A DNA stretch of 5,038 nucleotides from the NCBI GenBank assembly GCA_964477265.1, contig CAYZDJ010000043.1, positions 1 to 5,038 on the forward strand. The letters are read 5' to 3'. Of the stretch, positions 1-5,038 are shown piece by piece. Below the pieces are notes generated by a model, which had not been told where the DNA came from, did not search any database, and was given only the letters and a program-made list of their open reading frames with translations. A program made the position numbers and the translations under genes. This DNA is from CAIVPM01 sp964477265 (GTDB lineage: Bacteria; Bacteroidota; Bacteroidia; Chitinophagales; Chitinophagaceae). Each line of letters starts with the position of its first letter. The stretch's first letter is position 1.

Positions 1-197
1 AACGGATTAGGGCTTTGCGATGGTGGGGAAATAGCGTTCCGTCTGCCCACAACTGCTGCACAAATATAGGTTGTAGTTGATGTTTATTGCTAATGCTTGG
101 CTTTATTCGTCAAGCCCGAACCGAAGTACAATAGCGATATAAATGTTGATGCTTACAACGTCAAGCCCCACTATTGCAAAACCCAATGTTGGGCGTT
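1..197. repeat. Palindromic dispersed repeat, copy 1 (left end probably a few bases outside the window)
   Basis: This is non-coding DNA that can fold back on itself along its length. The outer arm 10-28 pairs with 166-184 (GCGATGGTGGGG against CCCCACTATTGC) with G·U pairs at 19/175 and 22/172 and one mismatch at 13/181. Further out, 6-8 pairs with 185-187 and 1-3 with 188-190. Inner helices are 70-75 with 154-159 and 86-92 with 132-138. The tip is a 7-bp stem, 95-101 with 109-115, around a 7-nt loop. It ends in GTTGGGCGTT (188-197), whose exact reverse complement starts a second copy at 4971. An 18-base block at 38-55 matches 5014-5031 at 15 positions. The overall look is familiar from Bacteroidota intergenic repeats; that is recollection, not a search result. 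Confidence 0.72.
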
Positions 198-275
198 TGT
201 GCTTCTTTCTCGTCAATCCATATTTGGTAGTCCTTGTCAAACGTGGGGCTTGTGTTGTTGTGAACAGTTTTGAAG

Positions 276-1001
276 TTATACTTTTAGTCCTTTGATTAGT
301 GAATACTCTGTTGAACCAACACCATATTGGCTTTTTACTGCCTCCTTAATGCGTTGTGTCCTTTCTGTTAAGTCTGTGTATTCTGTTGAACGATTGTCTA
401 ACCCTGTTTTTAATGCTCCGAAAGTTGTTGTTACTGCATCGTTAGAAGTTTTAATAATTGCCAATTTTGTTGTAAGTGCTGGTAGTTTGTGTGCAACGTT
501 TACAGGTGCATAGTCTGCTCCAAGAGTTGTGAGTGTAGTTATGATGTCGCTGAAATTTTGTGTCATTGAACCATAAGAACGCTCTGATTGTGAAACTCCG
601 TCTTTAGGTTCTTTTGCTGCATCTTCTGGCTTAGGGTCTTTTCCTTTACCTTTCTTTTCTCCACGAATTTTTACTACTAATGCAGTAATGTCGGTTACTG
701 GTTTTGCAGCTTTGCCCAACTTTGAACGAACTGCTGATGTAACTGGACTTAGCACTTTAAGTACACAATCTTTGTCTTTGAAAAACAATTTTTGTCTAAC
801 CTCAACAGCAGCAGAGTAGGCAGCTTTTTTGGTTGCTACGCCTGTGTTTTCGGTTGTGATTGTTGTAATTAATGCGTCGTAATTGACGATTGAGGTGTTT
901 GTAGTTGGTGCTACAAAGCCTACGAATGTTTTTAAGTTAGCAGAGATTTTACTTGCATTAGCAATCTTAGCTCCGAACGTAACTTCTGAATTTGATGCCA
1001 T
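276..1001 (-). CDS. Conserved-looking hypothetical protein, 241 aa, soluble, two helical halves
   Basis: I do not recognise a characterised family, although similar proteins of about this size, with an NSxEYxxIKGLK-like C-terminus, seem familiar from Bacteroidota genomes. No signal peptide or membrane segment is visible, so it is probably cytoplasmic. An N-terminal half (about 1-113) and a C-terminal half (about 145-241) flank a charged Lys/Gly/Pro/Glu linker (about 112-138, including EKKGKGKDPKPEDAAKEPKD). Both halves are Thr/Ala/Lys-rich, predicted helical, and end alike: AVRSKLG...VKIRG at 90-114 and AVKSQYG...IKGLKV at 221-241, which suggests an internal duplication. The ATG at 1001 has no Shine-Dalgarno but lies about 42 bases downstream of a TAnnTTTG box. 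It is about 435 bp from the MFS gene and has its own promoter candidate, so it is probably a separate transcript. No hairpin-plus-T terminator is evident after the stop; the hairpin repeat at 1-197 begins about 80 bases downstream. Confidence 0.85.
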   Translation of the reverse strand: MASNSEVTFGAKIANASKISANLKTFVGFVAPTTNTSIVNYDALITTITTENTGVATKKAAYSAAVEVRQKLFFKDKDCVLKVLSPVTSAVRSKLGKAAKPVTDITALVVKIRGEKKGKGKDPKPEDAAKEPKDGVSQSERSYGSMTQNFSDIITTLTTLGADYAPVNVAHKLPALTTKLAIIKTSNDAVTTTFGALKTGLDNRSTEYTDLTERTQRIKEAVKSQYGVGSTEYSLIKGLKV

Positions 1002-1035
1002 AGGTAAAGTGTTTTAAATTGTAAATAAATATGTT

Positions 1036-1329
1036 TATGTAGCAAATGTAAGTAATTATGTAATACATTTAATAAGCTATGTAATATTTGTATTTTGAAT
1101 TGTAATGTTTTAAAAATGGATTGTATAACATTTATTTTAGATTGTAATAGTTTAAAAGTAAATTGTAGAAGATTATTTTTAAATTGTAATGTTTGAAAAG
1201 CGAATTGTAATGTTTTAAAAATGAATTGCAGAACATTTATTTTGAAATGTAATAGTTGTTGATGGCTGTGTATAAAATATTATTGGTATTGTAATAAATG
1301 TATAAGGCTATGAAGAAAATATTTATTGG
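1036..1329. repeat. Degenerate tandem array with exact 21-bp periodicity, about 14 units
   Basis: The anchor motif WWTGTA (mostly ATTGTA) recurs at 1036, 1057, 1078, 1099, 1120, 1141, 1162, 1183, 1204, 1225, 1246, 1267 and 1288, each exactly 21 bp apart, with a decayed unit at 1309. Two unit types are visible. Type A is ATTGTAATGTTTTAAA followed by AATGR; type B is ATTGTAGAACATTTATTTT followed by two more bases. From 1099 the order is A B A B A A B A B A B, so the higher-order unit is 42 bp; 1099-1140 and 1204-1245 match at 37 of 42 positions. Units at the edges (1036-1098, 1246-1329) are the most diverged. Type A units carry in-frame TAA and no long reading frame spans the array, so it is not a coding heptad repeat. 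There are no unique spacers, so it is not CRISPR. Confidence 0.88.
1043..1050 (-). promoter_or_regulatory. Putative Bacteroidota -7 box for the 241-aa gene
   Basis: Read on the minus strand this is TACATTTG, an exact match to the Bacteroidota primary-sigma -7 consensus TAnnTTTG. It would give a 5' leader of about 37 bases before the ATG at 1001. No clear TTG is seen in the -33 region; that stretch is inside the 21-bp repeat array, and the box itself falls in the array's first recognisable unit (1036-1056). AT-rich DNA gives chance matches, so this is a candidate only. Confidence 0.45.
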
Positions 1330-1334
1330 TTTGC

Positions 1335-1358
1335 CACGAAGACACAAAGGCACGAAGA
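1335..1358. repeat. 8-bp short tandem repeat, CACRAAGR x3
   Basis: Three contiguous 8-bp units are visible: CACGAAGA (1335-1342), CACAAAGG (1343-1350) and CACGAAGA (1351-1358). Runs of this kind (CACGAAG / CACAAAG) are a familiar low-complexity intergenic repeat in Bacteroidota and other phyla, where an inverted half often follows; none follows here. No function can be assigned. It lies downstream of the MFS stop codon. Confidence 0.75.
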
Positions 1359-1370
1359 AAATGTTTTACT

Positions 1371-1405
1371 CAAAGAACACAAAGAAGCAAAGAACGCAAA
1401 GGGTG
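1371..1405. repeat. 8-9-bp short tandem repeat, CAAAGAAnn x4
   Basis: Four units start at 1371 (CAAAGAACA), 1380 (CAAAGAAG), 1388 (CAAAGAACG) and 1397 (CAAAGGGTG), stepping 9, 8 and 9 bp. It resembles the neighbouring 8-bp repeat in composition but has a different core, and 12 bases separate the two. It sits 32 bp beyond the 3' end of the MFS gene. I see no rho-independent terminator in the remaining 1406-1436. Confidence 0.7.
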
Positions 1406-1436
1406 TTTACTAATTGAGTTGAAAAAATAAATAATA

Positions 1437-2609
1437 TCAATGTGAATGGCTTGACTTGATTGATGCCATATATAATGTTACTAATATTACAACAATGGCA
1501 CTTACTAAAAAGGTGGTTGAAGCACCAAATGAAAACCAAATTAACCCTGCTAAAGAACTTGCAATTAAAGTGGCAATACTTTGGAATGCTGTATATGTGC
1601 CGATTGCTGTGGCTGTTTTATCTTTTTGGCAAATATTAGTTATCCAAGCTTTTGCTATGCCTTCGGTGGCTGCTGCATAAATACCATAGAAAAAGAATAA
1701 AATAAAAAACAAAGTTTTGGTTTGTGCAAAAGCCATCCCTAAATAAGTAAATGCAAATAGTATAAGCCCTGAAATAAATATTTTTTTCATTCCTATTTTA
1801 TCTGCTAATATGCCAATTGGGTAGGAACATAAAGCATAAATTAAGTTGTAAAATATATACATTCCAATTACAATAGTATCGTTATAACCTGCTTCTTTTA
1901 TCTTTAATAATAGAAAAACATCGGAACTATTGAATAATGTAAAAACTAATAAACCTGTTACTAATTTTTTATAAATAATAGGGCTTGTTTTCCAATATTG
2001 TATAAAATCTAAAAAATGTGTTTTGGGTTTTTGTGCAAGTGTTTGTTTCTTTTTTTCTTTTATTAAAAATGTTATGGCAATGCCTAAGATGCCTGGCAAA
2101 AAAGCTATTACGAAAAGTGTTTTGTAGTGTGCAGGGTGTGAGGCTAAATAAATAAGTGCAAACAAAGGACCTAATACTGCACCTAAAGTATCTAAGGAAC
2201 GATGGAAGCCAAAAACTCTTGCTTTGGTTTGGGGTGTTGCTTCATCGGATAACATTGCATCTCTTGCACCTGTGCGAATTCCTTTGCCTAATCGGTCGAA
2301 AGTTCTTGCGAAGAATATCCACAAAGGATAAATAAAAACTGCCATCATAGGTTTTGAAATAGCACTAAAAGCATAACCTATTTGAACGAATGGTAATCGC
2401 TTGCCTATATTATCGCTTAATGAACCAAAATAACCTTTGCTTAAACCTGCTGTGGCTTCGGCAAAACCTTCTAATATTCCAATAAGTATAATAGAAAAGC
2501 CGATTGACTTTAAATAAATAGGCATTATTGGATATAGCATTTCGCTTGCTATATCGGTGAACATACTTACTAAAGAAAGTATCCAAATATTGCGTGTAAT
2601 TATTTTCAT
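1437..2609 (-). CDS. MFS transporter, inner membrane, 12 predicted membrane helices
   Basis: This 390-residue protein has the length and hydrophobic pattern of a 12-helix major facilitator permease. It starts MKIITRNIWILSLVSMFTDI, typical of MFS helix 1. The first motif A lies in the helix 2-3 loop (GSLSDNIGKR, 62-71) and a second in the matching loop of the C-terminal half (GILADKIGMKK, 266-276). Residues 105-122 (DRLGKGIRTGARDAMLSD) and 134-148 (GFHRSLDTLGAVLGP, motif-C-like) are family signatures. A Lys-rich cytoplasmic loop at 184-196 separates the two halves. The C-terminus ends HSH, but there is no real metal-binding His tract. The start lies 4 bases after the receptor stop and there is no Shine-Dalgarno, so it is probably translated by coupling from the same mRNA. 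The substrate and direction (import or efflux) are unknown; the partner receptor makes import of the same ligand an attractive inference. Confidence 0.93.
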   Translation of the reverse strand: MKIITRNIWILSLVSMFTDIASEMLYPIMPIYLKSIGFSIILIGILEGFAEATAGLSKGYFGSLSDNIGKRLPFVQIGYAFSAISKPMMAVFIYPLWIFFARTFDRLGKGIRTGARDAMLSDEATPQTKARVFGFHRSLDTLGAVLGPLFALIYLASHPAHYKTLFVIAFLPGILGIAITFLIKEKKKQTLAQKPKTHFLDFIQYWKTSPIIYKKLVTGLLVFTLFNSSDVFLLLKIKEAGYNDTIVIGMYIFYNLIYALCSYPIGILADKIGMKKIFISGLILFAFTYLGMAFAQTKTLFFILFFFYGIYAAATEGIAKAWITNICQKDKTATAIGTYTAFQSIATLIASSLAGLIWFSFGASTTFLVSAIVVILVTLYMASIKSSHSH

Positions 2610-2613
2610 AGCA

Positions 2614-4818
2614 TTACAATTTTATTTTGAAACCTGCATTGAAAACAAAGCCCAAAGTGTTGTTCCAAATGTCATCGAAACTTGGGTTGTTGGTGTTGCC
2701 ATTTACAACAGATTTATACTTGCTTTGGCGTTGGTCGTTGAAGTTTTCGCAGTTTAAAAAGATGGCTACTTTATTGAATGTTTTTTGTGCTGCTACACCT
2801 ATTTCCCAAAATGATGGTGTTTCGTTTCCATTGTTTAAAAATTGTTTGCCTGTGTATAAGCCTTCGATTGCTATTTTAAAGTTGTCTTCTTCTTCGTAAA
2901 CAATATTAAAATTTAATCTGCCTTTGGGTGTGAGGGTTACAAATTGGTTGCCTGATTGATACATTGCTTTTGCATAAGTGTAAGTGTAACCAGCAAATAT
3001 TTTGAAGTCTTCGGCAATAATTAATTTAACATTGGTTTCAAAACCCATACTGTGCAAGGGTTGTGTGGCATTGGTGTAATACACATTGGTTAATGAATTG
3101 GGCAATAATATTAGTGGATTGCTGATTGAAGTGTAAAAAAACATTTGATTGATGCTAAATGAAATTTCATCGGCAAGTTTGGTTTTGTAATTTATATCGG
3201 CTGTTGCTCCTATGCTTTTTTCGGCTGATACATTGTTTAGTGGTAATACATTTTGATACTGTAAACTTTCAGTTTTTTCGGTAAAAACTGTTGGTATTTT
3301 GTAGCCTAAACCTCCACCAATTCGAGAAGTGATTTTGTTGTTGAACTTGAATAAAACTGAAATGCGAGGCAATGCAAATGTTTGATTGTTGTTGAAATTG
3401 ATGTTGCTATAATTGGCGTTTTCTATCCGTAAACCACTTTCGATTTTTGTTTTGTTTGATACGTCCCAAGTGTGTTGAACATAAGCCCCTGTTGTAAAAG
3501 ATTGATTATTTAAATTGTGAATGGCTGTGCTGCTATTTTGTTGTTTGAACTTATCGAACACTACATTTATGCCTGTGATAATAGTTTGTTTTGGTAGGTT
3601 GGCAATGTAAGTAATGTCGGTAAAACTGTTGGTGTTTAGCCCTGCAAAACTGTAATTTGGAATGCTTAATTTTCTATCGAAAAAGCTGAGACTTTGTTTT
3701 AGTTTGAAACTATTTTTTGTGCTGAATTTTTTGTCGAACTCAAAAAAAGTAGTGTTTCGTTTGCTGTTGTTTTCTTCAAAATAAACGTGGTTGGCATCGG
3801 TGTTTCCGTTAATTACTTGAAGGTCGCCACCTTTATTGTTGCTTTGTGTAAAGCTGTTGCCCAACATAAAAGTTGTGGTGCTATTTGGATAATAATAGAA
3901 ACGTGGATTGAAAGTAACGCTGTTTGTTTTTGGAACTTCGGTGAAGTTGTCATTATCTACATCATAAGGCTTTTGAAAGTTTACCATTGCTAAAACTGCA
4001 TAACCAAATTTTCCTTTTTTGTGTGAAGAGTAAACGCTAACATCGGTTTGCCCTATGTGTGATTGATTGAATAAAAAGCTGTGTTCGGCTTTTTCTTTTG
4101 GTGCTTTGGAAATGAAATTGATAACGCCTGCAATAGCACCACCACCGAATAAAGTGGATGCAGGACCTTTTATAACTTCAACTTGTTTGAGGTCGAGGGG
4201 TGCAATTTGCAAGATGCTTAGTCCACTTGCGAAGTTGCCAAAATTGGCGTAGCCATCTTTTAAAAGTTGTGTGTATCTGCCGTCTAAACCTTGAACACGA
4301 ATACTTGCACTGCCACTTGTAGCAGAGGTTTGTTGCACTTGTAAGCCTGTGCTTTCGTGCAGTAGCATTGAAACATTTGAGGGTTTCATATTGTTTTTTT
4401 CATCGAGTTCTTCGCCATCAATGGTTTCTACTCTGGTGGGTGTGTTGGCAATGGTTCTACTGGTTTTTGTAGATGAAACAATGACTTGATTTAGTTCTTC
4501 GTTTTCTTGTTGCAGATTAATAAAAGTTTGTTGTGTGTTGCTTGTTAGTGGGAATGTTTTTATGATTTCTACTTTTTTGTAACCAACATATGTGAATACA
4601 ATAGTTTGTTTTCCGTTGGGAATATTTTTAAGTGTGATTATTCCGTTGGTGTCGGCTGTTGCAGTAATTTTTGTGTCTTTTATTTTGGCTGTTGCACCTG
4701 CTAATATTTGATTAATAGAAGTGTCTTTGATGGTTGTTGTAAATGTGTTTTGTGCAAGGGTGTCTTGCGTTGTAAAAACTAATATTGTAAGTGTTATAAG
4801 TAATTTGTAAATTTTCAT
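2614..4818 (-). CDS. TonB-dependent outer-membrane receptor with carboxypeptidase-regulatory-like domain
   Basis: This 734-residue protein would take up a ligand across the outer membrane using TonB/ExbBD energy. A signal peptide covers about 1-23 (MKIYKLLITLTILVF...TLAQ). A carboxypeptidase-regulatory-like beta-sandwich, common in Bacteroidota receptors, spans about 24-103 (GATAKIKDT, TYVGYKK). A TonB-box-like stretch is NQVIVSST (110-117). The plug covers about 118-240, with IRVQGLDGRYTQLLKDG (173-189) and VEVIKGPASTLFGGGAIAGV (213-232). A 22-strand barrel would fill about 245-734, ending in an outer-membrane-type strand (FNAGFKIKL). I chose the ATG at 4818 because it opens the signal peptide; the frame stays open to 5007, but that stretch encodes His/Pro/Thr-rich sequence and runs into the repeat. 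The plug and barrel resemble siderophore- or vitamin-type receptors rather than SusC, and no SusD partner is present. The substrate is undetermined. Length is normal and no frameshift is seen. Confidence 0.95.
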   Translation of the reverse strand: MKIYKLLITLTILVFTTQDTLAQNTFTTTIKDTSINQILAGATAKIKDTKITATADTNGIITLKNIPNGKQTIVFTYVGYKKVEIIKTFPLTSNTQQTFINLQQENEELNQVIVSSTKTSRTIANTPTRVETIDGEELDEKNNMKPSNVSMLLHESTGLQVQQTSATSGSASIRVQGLDGRYTQLLKDGYANFGNFASGLSILQIAPLDLKQVEVIKGPASTLFGGGAIAGVINFISKAPKEKAEHSFLFNQSHIGQTDVSVYSSHKKGKFGYAVLAMVNFQKPYDVDNDNFTEVPKTNSVTFNPRFYYYPNSTTTFMLGNSFTQSNNKGGDLQVINGNTDANHVYFEENNSKRNTTFFEFDKKFSTKNSFKLKQSLSFFDRKLSIPNYSFAGLNTNSFTDITYIANLPKQTIITGINVVFDKFKQQNSSTAIHNLNNQSFTTGAYVQHTWDVSNKTKIESGLRIENANYSNINFNNNQTFALPRISVLFKFNNKITSRIGGGLGYKIPTVFTEKTESLQYQNVLPLNNVSAEKSIGATADINYKTKLADEISFSINQMFFYTSISNPLILLPNSLTNVYYTNATQPLHSMGFETNVKLIIAEDFKIFAGYTYTYAKAMYQSGNQFVTLTPKGRLNFNIVYEEEDNFKIAIEGLYTGKQFLNNGNETPSFWEIGVAAQKTFNKVAIFLNCENFNDQRQSKYKSVVNGNTNNPSFDDIWNNTLGFVFNAGFKIKL

Positions 4819-4822
4819 AGGT

Positions 4823-4831
4823 GCAAATATA
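4823..4831 (-). promoter_or_regulatory. Putative -7 box of the receptor-MFS operon
   Basis: On the minus strand this reads TATATTTGC, a perfect TAnnTTTG. The last G of the motif is 6 bases upstream of the A of the receptor ATG, so transcription would start within a few bases of the start codon, giving a very short or absent leader. No TTG lies about 19-21 bases upstream; that position is a C-rich run on this strand (G-rich on the plus strand). Confidence 0.5.
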
Positions 4832-4843
4832 CTGCAAGTGTGT

Positions 4844-4856
4844 GGGTGGTGGTGGG
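4844..4856 (+). promoter_or_regulatory. G-quadruplex-like tract in the operon promoter region
   Basis: GGGTGGTGGTGGG provides four G runs separated by single T loops, enough for a two-tier quadruplex; a further G5 run follows at 4867-4871. It sits on the template strand of the receptor-MFS operon, about 24-37 bases upstream of the predicted start of transcription. Whether it folds or matters in the cell is not known. Confidence 0.35.
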
Positions 4857-4970
4857 CATAGGTGCTGGGGGTTGTTCCTTCTGCCCAATGTGTTGAGGTG
4901 CTGCCAAATTGAAATACAAAAGCTGGTTTTTGTCGAGTTGCAGGGTGTGTCGAACAATGTGGTTTAGCAT

Positions 4971-5038
4971 AACGCCCAACGAACAGGGCTTGCTGCAGTT
5001 TGGGCATTTGAAATCCGTCAGCCCGTAACTGAAGTTGA
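4971..5038. repeat. Palindromic dispersed repeat, copy 2 (cut by window edge)
   Basis: It begins AACGCCCAAC (4971-4980), the exact reverse complement of the right end of copy 1 (188-197). Counting from the AAC at 4978, the next bases follow the start of copy 1: AGGGCTTGC at 4985-4993 corresponds to AGGGCTTTGC at 9-18. TCCGTCAGCCCGTAACTG (5014-5031) matches 38-55 at 15 of 18 positions with nearly the same offset from AAC (36 against 37 bases). Both copies therefore have the same orientation. The left arm and part of the interior are present; the right arm would lie outside. Confidence 0.65.

Noticed and set aside
292..513. Plus-strand reading frame of 73 codons
   Set aside because: It lies wholly inside the 241-aa gene on the opposite strand and its product shows no domain; the other plus-strand frames at 1456-1680, 2557-2757, 2627-2899, 3787-3993 and 4067-4252 are likewise antisense shadows of the MFS and receptor genes.
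1036..1329. CRISPR array
   Set aside because: The repeats are contiguous 21-bp units with no unique spacers, are highly diverged, and have no cas genes nearby.
1406..1436. Rho-independent terminator after the MFS gene
   Set aside because: There is a T-rich run on the minus strand but no GC-rich stem before it.
4916..4933. Hairpin ACAAAA-GCTGGT-TTTTGT as a terminator
   Set aside because: The 6-bp stem is almost all A/T, has no following T tract on either strand, and lies upstream of the operon promoter; it is too weak to call.
4712..4957. Minus-strand 81-codon frame overlapping the receptor start
   Set aside because: It is out of frame with the receptor, covers its signal peptide region and promoter, and its Cys/His/Pro/Tyr-rich product looks like a frame artefact.
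4819..5007. In-frame N-terminal extension of the receptor by 63 codons
   Set aside because: It encodes His/Pro/Thr-rich sequence unlike any receptor N-terminus, overlaps the repeat at 4971, and would bury the clear signal peptide that starts at 4818.

Overview
The window looks like Bacteroidota DNA, probably from a low-GC Chitinophagales- or Sphingobacteriales-like lineage. The signs are a TonB-dependent receptor with a carboxypeptidase-regulatory-like N-terminal domain, Bacteroidota-type TAnnTTTG -7 promoter boxes, no Shine-Dalgarno sequences, and long AT-rich spacers with dispersed repeats. All three genes read leftward on the minus strand.

Layout from left to right: (1) 1-197 is a palindromic, non-coding repeat that can fold into one long hairpin. 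(2) 276-1001 encodes a 241-residue soluble helical protein of unknown function that looks like two related halves. (3) 1002-1436 is a gene-free spacer. It holds the 241-aa gene's likely promoter, a degenerate tandem array with an exact 21-bp step (about 14 units, 1036-1329), and two short-period arrays (8 and 8-9 bp; 1335-1405). (4) 1437-2609 encodes an MFS transporter. (5) 2614-4818 encodes a TonB-dependent outer-membrane receptor, 4 bases upstream of the MFS gene and almost certainly in the same operon. (6) 4819-4970 is the operon's upstream region, with a perfect -7 box so close to the ATG that the mRNA may be leaderless, and a G-rich tract where a -33 box would be expected. (7) 4971-5038 is the start of a second copy of the repeat at 1-197, in the same orientation and cut by the window edge.

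The receptor and MFS protein form a plausible two-membrane transport route: TonB-driven uptake into the periplasm, then movement across the inner membrane. The direction of the MFS step and the substrate cannot be read from the sequence. The most unusual features are non-coding: the 21-bp array, which touches the promoter of the unknown gene, and the paired hairpin repeats whose ends carry GTTGGGC and GCCCAAC. These fit the core-site pattern of integron attC sites, and they bracket genes that all point the same way. No integrase lies in the window, so the cassette reading is a hypothesis.
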